Assembly: GCA_965220505.1 (NCBI GenBank)
Contig: CBDCQE010000001.1
Coordinates: 1,302,001-1,366,000 of the forward strand
Direction of reading: 5' to 3'
Length of the DNA stretch: 64,000 bases
Source of the DNA: Bin87 sp965220505
GTDB taxonomy: Bacteria > Chloroflexota > Dehalococcoidia > Lucifugimonadales > UBA3495
The notes beneath the pieces are model-generated. The model was not told the DNA's origin, ran no database searches, and worked only from the letters and a program-made list of their open reading frames with translations. A program made the position numbers and the translations under genes. The stretch's first letter is position 1. Each line of letters opens with the position of its first letter. This document shows, piece by piece, positions 8,037-16,308 of this stretch.

Positions 8037-9575
8037 TCAGTGCCGGAAGTGGCGGACGCCGGTGAACACCATGGCGATGCCGGCCTGGTTGGCGGCGGCA
8101 ATCACCTCGTCGTCGCGAATGGAACCGCCAGGCTGGACGATGGCGGTGATGCCGGCCTCGGCGGCGAGTTCGATGTTGTCTGGGAACGGGAAGAAAGCGT
8201 CGGAAGCCAGCACGCATCCGGTCGCCTTTTCGCCCGCTGCGCGTTGCGACAAGTGAACGCTCACGACACGGTTGGGCTGGCCGGCACCCATTCCAACGAG
8301 CGTCCGATCCTTGACGAATGCAATGGCGTTGGACTTGATATGCTTCACCGCTTTCCAGGCGAACGCCAGATCGGCCAGCTCCACGGGAGTGGGAGCGCGT
8401 TCCGTAGCGGTGTTCCAAGAGCCGGGATTCTCAACAACGGTATCCGGAGTCTGAACCAGGACGCCGCCGCTGAGGGGGCGAACATCGTAATCCGCTGAGC
8501 CCGGAGCGCCAGCAACGGGGTCCACGGTCAGGATACGCAAGTTGCGTTTTCGACGGAGGATCTCGAGGGCGTCGTCATCGTAGCCGGGGGCAACGACCAC
8601 CTCGTAGAACACGGGGTCCATAGCCTCGGCGGCAGCGGCGGTGACGTTGCGATTGAAACCGACGATACCGCCGAAAGCCGACACCGGGTCGCCCTCGTAA
8701 GCCAATTCGTAGGCCTGCGCGACGTCGTCTCTCGAAGCGAGGCCGCACGGGTTGGCGTGCTTGATCACGCAGACCGACGGGTCGGCATAGTCGCTGACCG
8801 TGCGCCACGCCGCGTCGGCATCCATCAGGTTGTTGAAAGACAGTTCGCGACCATGAAGTTGGGTGGCCCGGGCCAGCCCACCCTCTCCGCCACTGGCGGG
8901 CACATACAGGGCACCGCGCTGATGGGGGTTTTCGCCGTAGCGCAGGCTGGAGACCCGCGTCAGGCCGATGGTGACCTGTTGCGGCATTTCCTCTTCGGAG
9001 GTCGGATCGTTGGACAGGTAATCGGCGACCGCCGCATCGTAGACTGCCACGTGCTGGAAAGCCTTGGTGGCCAGGGCGCGGCGCTGTTGGGCGTCCAGAC
9101 CAGGACCGGAAAGGGCGTCGGCGACCCATTGGTAGTCGGACGGGTCCACGACGACGGCAACGGAAGGGAAATTCTTGGCCGCGGCACGCAGCATCGTGGG
9201 GCCGCCGATGTCGATGTTTTCGAGGGCGTCGTCCAGACTGACACCGGGTTTGCTGATGGTTTCGACGAAGGGATACAGATTGACGACGACCACGTCGATG
9301 GCGCCGATGCCGTGCTGCTCCAGCTCCGCCATGTGCGCCGGCACATCGCGACGGGCCAGCAGGCCGCCGTGTATCACCGGGTGGAGGGTCTTGACGCGGC
9401 CGTCCAGAATTTCGGGGGAGCCAGTTACGTCGGAAACCTGGGTGACGGGCACGCCGGCATCAGCGAGGCTGCGGTGAGTTCCGCCCGTGCTGATCAGTTC
9501 ATAGCCGGCATCGGCCAGGGATTTCCCGAAATGCTCAATGCCGGTCTTGTCGAATACGCTGAGTAATGCTTTCAA
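8037..9575 (-). CDS. purH: Bifunctional AICAR transformylase/IMP cyclohydrolase PurH
   Basis: 512 aa, full length. The N-terminal IMP cyclohydrolase (MGS-like) domain covers about 1-195 (ALLSVFDKTGIEHF, STGGTHRSLADAG, GRVKTLHPVIHGGLLARRD, VVNLYPF). The C-terminal AICAR formyltransferase domain follows, with LRYGENPHQRGALY, VCVIKHANPCG (His of the active site), SAFGGIVGFNR and IKSNAIAFVKD. It catalyses the last two steps of de novo IMP synthesis. It lies in the minus-strand order purF-purM-small ORF-purH. Confidence 0.97.
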   Translation of the reverse strand: MKALLSVFDKTGIEHFGKSLADAGYELISTGGTHRSLADAGVPVTQVSDVTGSPEILDGRVKTLHPVIHGGLLARRDVPAHMAELEQHGIGAIDVVVVNLYPFVETISKPGVSLDDALENIDIGGPTMLRAAAKNFPSVAVVVDPSDYQWVADALSGPGLDAQQRRALATKAFQHVAVYDAAVADYLSNDPTSEEEMPQQVTIGLTRVSSLRYGENPHQRGALYVPASGGEGGLARATQLHGRELSFNNLMDADAAWRTVSDYADPSVCVIKHANPCGLASRDDVAQAYELAYEGDPVSAFGGIVGFNRNVTAAAAEAMDPVFYEVVVAPGYDDDALEILRRKRNLRILTVDPVAGAPGSADYDVRPLSGGVLVQTPDTVVENPGSWNTATERAPTPVELADLAFAWKAVKHIKSNAIAFVKDRTLVGMGAGQPNRVVSVHLSQRAAGEKATGCVLASDAFFPFPDNIELAAEAGITAIVQPGGSIRDDEVIAAANQAGIAMVFTGVRHFRH

Positions 9576-9611
9576 CTTGCCTGGATACTCCTGGTTGAAT
9601 CTCGGTCGAAA

Positions 9612-9863
9612 CTAGATTGCGCCGCCGCCTCCGTCGAAGCCGCCAAAGCCACCACCCATGTCACCGGGTTGATGGAAATTAGCCGCGTCGCCGGAATGGT
9701 GGATTTGTCCGGGGTCAACCGGCGTGTCGGAGTGGTGGCTACCGTACAACACCAGGCCCAGAGGACCCCACGCCCACCAGGGACGCATCATGTCAAAGAC
9801 GGGTTCGGATTTGTCACCGGCGTTGTTGCGGGCGTTGCGACGGAACGGGTTTTTCAGGTTCAT
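9612..9863 (-). CDS. Small Trp/Gly-rich protein between purM and purH
   Basis: 83 aa from ATG 9863, with a good AGGTGGAGG ribosome site. A basic N-terminus (NLKNPFRRNARNN) precedes a hydrophobic Trp-rich stretch (MMRPWWAWGPLGLVLYG, about 26-42) that could insert in the membrane, then a His/Asp-rich region and a Gly-rich end (MGGGFGGFDGGGG). I do not recognise it. The ribosome site and the tight fit between two pur genes support it as real. The Gly-rich tail resembles tails of some envelope proteins, which is only a visual similarity. Confidence 0.6.
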   Translation of the reverse strand: MNLKNPFRRNARNNAGDKSEPVFDMMRPWWAWGPLGLVLYGSHHSDTPVDPGQIHHSGDAANFHQPGDMGGGFGGFDGGGGAI

Positions 9864-9905
9864 AACGGCCTCCACCTTCTTCCATGTCGGTCGGTCCGGA
9901 TTGGA

Positions 9906-10958
9906 TCAGGCTGCCCGAAATGCGGTGCGGCTGGGACCGGAGCTTTCGACGATCTGACCGACGTCCATCGCGTCCGGCAGGCCGGATAGCAACCCGGCGG
10001 CTTGCTCCGGGTCGCACACCGCCACCATGCCGAGCCCCATGTTGAATACCCGGTACATTTCCTCGTCACTGATCTCGCCGACCTGTTGGATGGCGCCGAA
10101 GACCGGGGGAACAGGCCAGGCTCCTATGCGGAACTCGGCGGTCACTCCCGGGGGCAGCGATACCGGCATCTTCCCCGGCAGACCTCCGCCGGTGATGTGG
10201 CTCAGCGCCTTGATGCTGCCCAGATAAGGTTGCAGGAGCGGGTAGTAGGCGCGGTGTCGTACCATCAACTCGTCACCCAGGTTGCGGTCCAGTCCGGGGC
10301 AGGGACGGAACAACGCACCAGGATTATCATCAGTGTTGAATACCCGCCGCACTAGCGAAAACCCGTTGGTGTGCACGCCGCTGGAGGGTATACCGATGAG
10401 GCGGTCACCGGGCACGACGCGGCTGCCGTCGAGCAAGCTGTCCCGCTCGGCTATGCCCACTACGAATCCGGCGAGATCGAAATCGGAGTCGGAGTAAACG
10501 CCGGGGAGTTGGGCAGTCTCCCCGCCGATCAGAGCGCAGCCGGCTTCCCGGCAGCCCCAGACCATGCCGCGCATCAGCATTTCCAGGCGATGCTCGTCCA
10601 ACGCGCTGAAGGACATGTAATCCAGGAAAAACAGCGGCCGCGCGCCCTTGGTGAGGATGTCGTTGACGTTGAGCGTGACCAGGTCCTGGCCGACGCCTTC
10701 GAAATGACCAAGCTGGGACGCGATTTTGAGCTTGGTGCCCACGCCGTCGGCGCTGGCGACGAGCACGGGATCCCGGTATTCTCCCAAGGCGAACAGACCC
10801 GCGAAGCCGCCGCTGCCGTCCAACACCTCCGGGCCGTGGGTCATGGCTGCAAAGGCCTTGATCCGATCCTTCAGGCCGTCCATAGCGTCCAGGGCAACGC
10901 CGGCGGCCTCGTATTCGGCCGATGCGACGGCAGGCACGACAACCTCGCCAGCGGTCAT
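9906..10958 (-). CDS. purM: Phosphoribosylformylglycinamidine cyclo-ligase PurM
   Basis: AIR synthetase, step 5 of purine synthesis, 350 aa. Landmarks are LVASADGVGTKLKIA, the metal/ATP-binding segment VNDILTKGARPLFFLDY, GGETAQLPG, IGIPSSGVHTNGFSLVR, LSHITGGGLPGKMP and VFNMGLGM. Its ATG overlaps the purF stop by one base (TGATG), typical of translational coupling. Confidence 0.97.
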   Translation of the reverse strand: MTAGEVVVPAVASAEYEAAGVALDAMDGLKDRIKAFAAMTHGPEVLDGSGGFAGLFALGEYRDPVLVASADGVGTKLKIASQLGHFEGVGQDLVTLNVNDILTKGARPLFFLDYMSFSALDEHRLEMLMRGMVWGCREAGCALIGGETAQLPGVYSDSDFDLAGFVVGIAERDSLLDGSRVVPGDRLIGIPSSGVHTNGFSLVRRVFNTDDNPGALFRPCPGLDRNLGDELMVRHRAYYPLLQPYLGSIKALSHITGGGLPGKMPVSLPPGVTAEFRIGAWPVPPVFGAIQQVGEISDEEMYRVFNMGLGMVAVCDPEQAAGLLSGLPDAMDVGQIVESSGPSRTAFRAA

Positions 10959-12406
10959 CAGGCGGTGGCCCGTTCCAGCGACTGCTTGGTCAGTTCCAGT
11001 TGCACCGGCACCGGGTAGTTGCCGGTGAAACAGGCGTCGCAGAACCCGCCCTGCTGACCGTGCACCAGGTCCATCAAGCCGCGCACGCTGAGGTAACCCA
11101 GGGAATCGGCGCCCGTCAAATCGCGGATTTCAGGAATGGACTTGTTGGCGGCGATCAGTTCCTGACGTGTCGCCATGTCCACGCCAAGGTAGCAGGGGTG
11201 CTTGATGGGCGGAGCGCACACCCGCAGATGCACTTCGGCCGCGCCGGCGCGACGCAACAGATCCACCACATGAGGGGTGGTGGTGCCGCGAACGATGCTG
11301 TCGTCCACGACAACCAGGCGCTTTCCGCCAATTACTGCGGGCATCGGGTTGAACTTCTGGCGAACGCCGCGGTCGCGCCGCTGCTGCTCGGGTTCGATGA
11401 AGGTGCGCCCAACGTAACGGTTGCGCACCAACCCGTTGGCGAAAGGGATGCCCGATTCGCGGGCGTAACCCACCGCGGCGGAGGTGGAGGAATCGGGAAT
11501 GCCGATCACCAGGTCGGCGTCGACGGGGTGTTCCCGGGCCAACTGGGCGCCCATCTCTTCCCGGACGGTGTGCATGAGCCGGCCGTCCATGACGCTATCC
11601 GGCCGGGCAAAGTAGATCCACTCAAAGACGCACAACGCCCGGCTGCGACGCGCGGCTTCCCCGTATATGGCGCTCTCAACTCCGTCGCCGTTGATGACGA
11701 CCACCTCGCCGGGTTCCAGTTCCCGGGAGAACTCGGCCTGCATGTGGTCCAGGGCGCAGGTTTCCGAGGCGACCACCCAGCCGTTTTCCAAACGGCCGAG
11801 GCACAGTGGCCGGATACCCAGGGGGTCGCGGACCGCTATGACCGCATCGGGAGTCAAGAGCGTCAGGGAGAATGCCCCCTGCATCCGGGGCATGGCGTAG
11901 AAGATTTTCTCGGGCCAGGTTTTGCCCGGGGCGTTGGCCAGCAAGTGGGCAATAACCTCGCTATCGGTGCTGGTCTCGAATGTGGAACCCCACTGGGATT
12001 GAACCTGCTCGCGCAACTGTCGGGAATTGATGACGTTTCCGTTGTGGGCAACCGCCAGCGGACCGTTCAATCCGTCGACGAGCAGCGGCTGGGCGTTGGC
12101 ACTCCGACTGGCTCCGGTGGTCGAGTACCGGGTATGACCGATGGCCATTTCCCCGGTCACACCGTCGATGTCGCCGTCGCGAAATGCTTCAGACACCAAC
12201 CCCATGCCGGTGTGTACCTTGATTCGGCCCTGGTCTACGGCGGCGACCCCGGCCGATTCCTGCCCCCGGTGCTGCAACGCGAACAGGCCGATGGAAGTCA
12301 TCGTGGCGCTGTGCGAACCCGGCGCGTACACGCCCACCACCCCACACTCTTCGCGGGGGTGATCAAAGGGGTCTGAATCTGTCCGGGTCGTCGGCTGAGC
12401 CTTCAT
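10958..12406 (-). CDS. purF: Amidophosphoribosyltransferase PurF
   Basis: 482 aa; commits PRPP to purine synthesis. It has a propeptide of about 20 residues before CGVVGVYAPG, where the Cys becomes the N-terminal glutaminase nucleophile after cleavage (class II amidotransferase). HRGQESAGV, GHTRYSTTG and AHNGN belong to the glutaminase domain. The PRPP-binding loop is RLVVVDDSIVRGTT in the C-terminal half, with Cys residues suitable for the Fe-S cluster of Bacillus-type enzymes (CVFEW, CAPPIKHPC, CDACF). The promoter predicts a leaderless mRNA starting at its ATG. Confidence 0.97.
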   Translation of the reverse strand: MKAQPTTRTDSDPFDHPREECGVVGVYAPGSHSATMTSIGLFALQHRGQESAGVAAVDQGRIKVHTGMGLVSEAFRDGDIDGVTGEMAIGHTRYSTTGASRSANAQPLLVDGLNGPLAVAHNGNVINSRQLREQVQSQWGSTFETSTDSEVIAHLLANAPGKTWPEKIFYAMPRMQGAFSLTLLTPDAVIAVRDPLGIRPLCLGRLENGWVVASETCALDHMQAEFSRELEPGEVVVINGDGVESAIYGEAARRSRALCVFEWIYFARPDSVMDGRLMHTVREEMGAQLAREHPVDADLVIGIPDSSTSAAVGYARESGIPFANGLVRNRYVGRTFIEPEQQRRDRGVRQKFNPMPAVIGGKRLVVVDDSIVRGTTTPHVVDLLRRAGAAEVHLRVCAPPIKHPCYLGVDMATRQELIAANKSIPEIRDLTGADSLGYLSVRGLMDLVHGQQGGFCDACFTGNYPVPVQLELTKQSLERATA

Positions 12407-12412
12407 GGTTGC

Positions 12413-12441
12413 ATTCTATGTTGCAGCCGGAAGCGGGTCAA
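12413..12441 (-). promoter_or_regulatory. Promoter of the purF operon, leaderless
   Basis: Minus strand TTGACC (12441-12436), exact 17-base spacer, TAGAAT (12418-12413). Seven bases after the -10 is the A of the purF ATG (12406), so no 5' UTR is predicted. No purine riboswitch is therefore expected here. Confidence 0.7.
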
Positions 12442-12495
12442 CGAAAACGCAGCCGACAATACAACCAAAACCCAGACATTGGGCGCGCAGCCGTC

Positions 12496-13257
12496 TCAGT
12501 CCCGCTCGGGAATAATCTGAACCTTGCGGGCATCGCCGTACCCCACGCTCTCGGTGCGTATACCGTCGCGCTCGCCCAGGTAGAGGTGGATCACCCGGCG
12601 GTCGGAAGGGGCCATGGGCTCCAGCGTGATGCTGCGACCGGTCTGCTGGACACGATCCGCGACGCGGTCGGCCATTTCGCGCAGGGAATCCTCGCGCCGT
12701 TGCCGGTACTGCTCGACGTCCAACGACACGCGGACCTCCTCCTCGAACTGCTGCCGCACGATGCTCTGGACGATGAACTGGAGCGAGTGCAGCGTATTGC
12801 CGCGTCTCCCAATCAGGAGCCCGGAGTCGGGACCGTTGATGTCTATAACGGGGCCGCCGGCCAACTCGTCATGCTCGGAACGCAGGGTCACGTCGACGTC
12901 CGCGCCCACTGCGGTGAGGATGCGCTGGATGGCCTGGACGGCGGTTCCAGCGGGGGTGTCGGCGGATATCGTTTGAATCGGCGCGGGTTCGTCGTCCCGG
13001 TCCGGTTCATCTATTGAGTCGAGTTCGTCCGCCAGATCGGGGTCCGGATCGGGCTCGGCCCGATCCGGTGCCCCGGACGGCGCAGCGCCGATGCGGGTAA
13101 CGCGAACCTCGGCCAGTTCGCCACCGATGCCGAGGAAGCCCTGGCGTCCCCTATTTAGTATTTCGACCTCTACCTCGCTGCGGTCGGCGCCGAGAGCTGC
13201 GAGCGCCTGCTCTTCGGCCTCTTCGACGGTTCTCCCGGTTTGAACTATCTGATCCAT
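12496..13257 (-). CDS. khpB: RNA-binding protein KhpB (Jag/EloR)
   Basis: 253 aa. A Jag-N domain (about 1-52, TGRTVEEAEEQALAALG and GFLGIG) precedes an acidic linker (about 60-100), a KH domain with GLLIGRRGNTLHSLQFIV, and a C-terminal R3H domain (REDSLREMADRVADRVQQTGR to VIHLYLGERDGI). It binds small RNAs and mRNAs and affects cell elongation in Gram-positive bacteria. It follows yidC, the usual position, but its first 107 bp lie inside the yidC reading frame. Confidence 0.95.
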   Translation of the reverse strand: MDQIVQTGRTVEEAEEQALAALGADRSEVEVEILNRGRQGFLGIGGELAEVRVTRIGAAPSGAPDRAEPDPDPDLADELDSIDEPDRDDEPAPIQTISADTPAGTAVQAIQRILTAVGADVDVTLRSEHDELAGGPVIDINGPDSGLLIGRRGNTLHSLQFIVQSIVRQQFEEEVRVSLDVEQYRQRREDSLREMADRVADRVQQTGRSITLEPMAPSDRRVIHLYLGERDGIRTESVGYGDARKVQIIPERD

Positions 13258-14080
13258 CGGGGCTACTCTCCTGCGGGTCGGGGGTCGGCACTTCCAACGT
13301 CATCCCTTGGTCGTCCTGACCGCGTCGTGGGAACAGCGGGAACAAGGGCCCCCAACCGGTGATGAAATACTGGATCGCGATGCCGATGAGGTTGGAAACC
13401 ACCCAGTAGAGGGGAAGTCCACTGGGCCAGCCCAGGGAGAATGCTCCCAGGAAGATGGGCATCATCCACAACATCATCGTTTGGCTGGACTGTTGACGCG
13501 GGTCCGGAGACGGCATCTGCGTCATTTTCTGCTGCACCCAGGTGGTAACGGCCACCAGGATCGGCATGACGATAGGCGACGGGTCCGGCTGGCTGAGATC
13601 GAGCCAGAGGAAGGTGTTGTTGACGGGCGCCGCCGAATGGATCGGCACAAAGTTGATCCATGTGTACAGCTTGTCGGAAAGGTTCACCAGGTCTTCCGGG
13701 TTGTTGAACAGGGTCAGGATCAGCACCCGGAACAGGCCGATGAGGATGGGCATCTGGACGATCAACGGGCCCAGGCAGCCGATGGGGTTGACGCCGCTCT
13801 CGCGGTACAGCCTCATGGTCTCCTGGGAAATCCGCTGGCGGTCGCCCTCGTAGCGTTGCTGGATTTCGCGGACCCGAGGCTGCATGGCGGTCATCGCGCG
13901 CATCTGCCGCAACTGCTTGATGGTAAGCGGGATCGTCACCACCCGCACCAGCACGGTGAAAGCGATGATGGCGACGCCCATCTGGGAGAAGCACAGCACG
14001 TACAACACCAGCAAGGTGTTGAGCATCGGCCGGATGATCACCTCGTTCCAGATGAGGATGAATATGGAGAAAAATTCCAC
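13151..14080 (-). CDS. yidC: Membrane protein insertase YidC (Oxa1 family)
   Basis: 309 aa, short Gram-positive/Chloroflexi-type YidC without the large periplasmic domain. Transmembrane segments lie near 18-55, 105-125, 165-185, 205-225 and 230-245, with the conserved Arg in TIPLTIKQLRQMRAM and the hairpin region YEGDRQRISQETMRLYRESGVNP. The C-terminal tail is strongly basic (RRRGRRAGARSSRRRPQRGRGR), fitting ribosome binding. The last 35 or so codons overlap khpB in another frame. It inserts membrane proteins after SecYEG or alone. Confidence 0.95.
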   Translation of the reverse strand: MEFFSIFILIWNEVIIRPMLNTLLVLYVLCFSQMGVAIIAFTVLVRVVTIPLTIKQLRQMRAMTAMQPRVREIQQRYEGDRQRISQETMRLYRESGVNPIGCLGPLIVQMPILIGLFRVLILTLFNNPEDLVNLSDKLYTWINFVPIHSAAPVNNTFLWLDLSQPDPSPIVMPILVAVTTWVQQKMTQMPSPDPRQQSSQTMMLWMMPIFLGAFSLGWPSGLPLYWVVSNLIGIAIQYFITGWGPLFPLFPRRGQDDQGMTLEVPTPDPQESSPDGSDSSNRENRRRGRRAGARSSRRRPQRGRGRNTK

Positions 14081-14120
14081 TTATTCCTGCCTGTCGCCGC
14101 CGGTCAGCAGCTCCGGGTTC

Positions 14121-15365
14121 CTAGTTGCGGGGACACTGCACGTTGTCCTGGGTGTCGTAGCACCAATGGGGCATGAAGCCGGACAACACCTGCAACCGCC
14201 GTACCTTGCCGTCGTCGGTTCCCACGTACACGACTTCCTGCTCGCTGGCGCCGCCAAGACCGACGCCACCGACTTTGACCAGGGGAGCTTTGATCTCACC
14301 GTCGCGGATGCTGTAGGAGGCCATTTCCAGGGGCGCTTCCTGAGCGGATGCGGACGCGCGAAGCAATACCACCCGGCCCTCCCGGGAGGCGACCACCAGA
14401 CCGCGTTCAACCAGCACCGGATTGGCAACGATGGGAGCGCCCATATCGTACGTCCAGAGCAACACGCCGTTGTCGTCGACGGCGTACACATTGCCGTCCA
14501 TGGAGGCAGCATAGATCGCGCGGCCGGAGGAAACCGGGGTTGCCCACCACCAGTTCGCCGCCCCAACCTGCCAGCGCGGCTGACCGTCATTCAGACCCAG
14601 GGCATACAACTGTCGGTCGAAGGACCCAACGATGAGGAGATTCTTGTGGACCAGGGGCGTGGCCACCACGGCGGCGCCGGTGTCGAAACGCCAGACCAGC
14701 GCCCCGGTTTCCAAACTGACGGCGTAGACGCTGCCATCCTGTGAACCGAAATAGGCCACTCCGTTACGCAGTACCGGGGTAGACCAAACCTTGCCGTCAG
14801 TGCGGAAGGGAGACCAGTGGAGGTTCTCTCCGGTCAGGGCGTTGTACGCATACAGTCCACCGTCTTCGGATCCCACGGCAATGATGCCGCCGGCCTCGTC
14901 CAGCGCGGGGCTTCCGACCAGGGGTGGCATATCTTCGGCCTCGAACTGGGGTTGGCGCCAAGCTACCTGTACTGCGCCGGCGCCTCCGGAACCGTCGAAG
15001 GCGTAGAGGAAGCCGTCGATTCCCGACACGTAGACGTAGCGGCCCACCGCCGGAGAGCCGTAGGCTCCGCCAAATCCGTTTTCGGTTCCGACAGATGACA
15101 GCCACCGGGTGCTGACGCCTTCCAGCCCGAAGTCGTCCAGGGCGTAGACCTGCCCGGACAGTGTAGTGGCGTACACCACTCCATTCGCCACCGCCACGGA
15201 ACCCCATCCCTTGGTGGAAGCCCCCAGATCCCGCCCGCAGCCACCGACCGCCAGGCACAGAACCGCAAGCGCGGCAAAGGCCAGCAGCATCCTCAGGGAT
15301 CGTGATGTGGCGGGGAGGGCCCAGCGGGTCAGGAGATCGCGGGAGGGCGGGAAATGATGAGTCAT
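14121..15365 (-). CDS. PQQ-like beta-propeller lipoprotein (BamB-type fold)
   Basis: 414 aa from ATG 15365 (TTG 15371 also possible). An N-region with Arg is followed by a hydrophobic segment and lipobox AVGGC (near residue 43). A series of about seven propeller blades follows with repeats such as VVYATTLSGQVYALD, YVSGIDGFLYAFDG, AVGSEDGGLYAYNALTGE, YFGSQDGSVYAVSLETG, and IYAASMDGNVYAVD. Extracytoplasmic and probably membrane-tethered. Placement between yidD and yidC suggests a role near the insertase, comparable to BamB beside a membrane machine, but this is inference; many such propellers have no known ligand. Confidence 0.85.
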   Translation of the reverse strand: MTHHFPPSRDLLTRWALPATSRSLRMLLAFAALAVLCLAVGGCGRDLGASTKGWGSVAVANGVVYATTLSGQVYALDDFGLEGVSTRWLSSVGTENGFGGAYGSPAVGRYVYVSGIDGFLYAFDGSGGAGAVQVAWRQPQFEAEDMPPLVGSPALDEAGGIIAVGSEDGGLYAYNALTGENLHWSPFRTDGKVWSTPVLRNGVAYFGSQDGSVYAVSLETGALVWRFDTGAAVVATPLVHKNLLIVGSFDRQLYALGLNDGQPRWQVGAANWWWATPVSSGRAIYAASMDGNVYAVDDNGVLLWTYDMGAPIVANPVLVERGLVVASREGRVVLLRASASAQEAPLEMASYSIRDGEIKAPLVKVGGVGLGGASEQEVVYVGTDDGKVRRLQVLSGFMPHWCYDTQDNVQCPRN

Positions 15366-15374
15366 TGTCAACGG

Positions 15375-15584
15375 TCAAACGACGGGATCATACCCGTGGC
15401 CGCCCACGGGAGTGCAGCGTAATATCCGACGGACGCCGAGCCAAGCGCCCCGCAAGACGCCGTATCGGACGATTGCGTCCGCGGTGTACTGGGAGCAACT
15501 GGGCTGGTAGCGGCAAACTCCGGGCAGGTACGGGGACAGTGCCTGCTGGTAAAGGCGGATGGCTCCGACGGCGACTGCTCTCAT
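15375..15584 (-). CDS. yidD: Membrane protein insertion efficiency factor YidD
   Basis: 69 aa with the signature YQQALSPYLPGVCRYQPSCSQY and the cysteine-containing core, ending in GHGYDPVV (usual GGxDPVP). A small amphipathic membrane-associated protein that assists YidC-dependent insertion. Its start overlaps the rnpA stop by 4 bp. Confidence 0.95.
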   Translation of the reverse strand: MRAVAVGAIRLYQQALSPYLPGVCRYQPSCSQYTADAIVRYGVLRGAWLGVRRILRCTPVGGHGYDPVV

Positions 15585-15958
15585 TTCGTGGCGTCCCGCA
15601 TATCATCCAGACCCTCGGCCGGAGCGGGAGGGGCGTTCAGCCTGGTGCGTCGGATGAGGTTGTGCACGGCCCGTTCCAACTGCTTGAAATCGGCGTCGCC
15701 GGCACCTTTACGGGCGATGAGGACGGTGTCCCAACCGGGAGCCGGAGCGGAGTTGCGGACAACCTCCCGCAGGCGACGCTTGACACGGTTGCGCACCACC
15801 GCTTTTCCCACACGCTTTCCGGTTACGAAACAGAAACGGCTGCGATCCAGGCCATTGGGCAGCACCCGCATAACCAGCAGTCCGTTGGCAACGCTCCGTC
15901 CCCGGCGATGGACCTCGGAGATACGAGCGGCGGCGCCCAGCCTATGTTGCCGTTGCAT
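15581..15958 (-). CDS. rnpA: Ribonuclease P protein component
   Basis: 125 aa starting at ATG 15958. The open frame extends upstream to 16195, but that part is the shadow of rpmH. The family signature is GKRVGKAVVRNRVKRRLREVVR (about 47-68; RNR motif), preceded by RFCFVTG. It binds the RNase P RNA and tRNA 5' leaders. Start choice rests on the position of the conserved core relative to other RnpA proteins; the ribosome site is weak. Tight overlap with yidD. Confidence 0.95.
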   Translation of the reverse strand: MQRQHRLGAAARISEVHRRGRSVANGLLVMRVLPNGLDRSRFCFVTGKRVGKAVVRNRVKRRLREVVRNSAPAPGWDTVLIARKGAGDADFKQLERAVHNLIRRTRLNAPPAPAEGLDDMRDATK

Positions 15959-16005
15959 CGACTGAAGGGAACCGGCGGCGTTCAAAGCAGCCAACAGGTC
16001 GTTGG

Positions 16006-16143
16006 CTATACGGAGAGCCGGTGCCGGCCCTTGAAACGGCGGCGGCGCAGCACCGCCCGACCGTCGGAAGTGCGTGAACGTGAGCGGAAGCCGTGTACGC
16101 GAGCGCGGCGTCGCTTTTTGGGCTGGTAAGTTCGTTTGGGCAT
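16006..16143 (-). CDS. rpmH: 50S ribosomal protein L34
   Basis: 45 aa, short enough to be missed by length cut-offs. It begins MPKRTYQPKKRRRARVHGFR and ends RRRRFKGRHRLSV, a textbook L34 sequence, with a GGAG site before the ATG. It is followed by rnpA as in most bacteria. dnaA and an origin, often upstream of rpmH, are not present here; an alpha/beta hydrolase gene occupies that side. Confidence 0.97.
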   Translation of the reverse strand: MPKRTYQPKKRRRARVHGFRSRSRTSDGRAVLRRRRFKGRHRLSV

Positions 16144-16166
16144 AGATAGGTCTCCGACGGCGAATT

Positions 16167-16195
16167 ATGGTACTGCGTAACCCGGAATGCGTCAA
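16167..16195 (-). promoter_or_regulatory. Promoter of the rpmH-rnpA cluster
   Basis: Minus strand TTGACG (16195-16190), 17-base spacer, TACCAT (16172-16167); an overlapping CATAAT is 3 bases further on. Leader of about 20 bases. Confidence 0.55.
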
Positions 16196-16308
16196 GAAAA
16201 CGACGCCGCGGCGCGCGGGAATTTGGTCTCCTGGCCGAATGTCATCCGGGTGTCTCTTCAGAGGCGTTTCGGATTACCGACTCACGGGCCCGAAGCGCCG
16301 ACTGCTCG

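Noticed and set aside
10922..12376. 484-codon plus-strand open frame antisense to purF
   Set aside because: A shadow produced by high GC and codon bias of purF; no domain, start site or neighbour support.
15959..16195. N-terminal extension of rnpA
   Set aside because: The region encodes rpmH in another frame, and the RnpA family core starts after residue 80 of the long reading.
16144..16308. Replication origin upstream of rpmH
   Set aside because: No dnaA gene, DnaA-box cluster or AT-rich unwinding element is visible.
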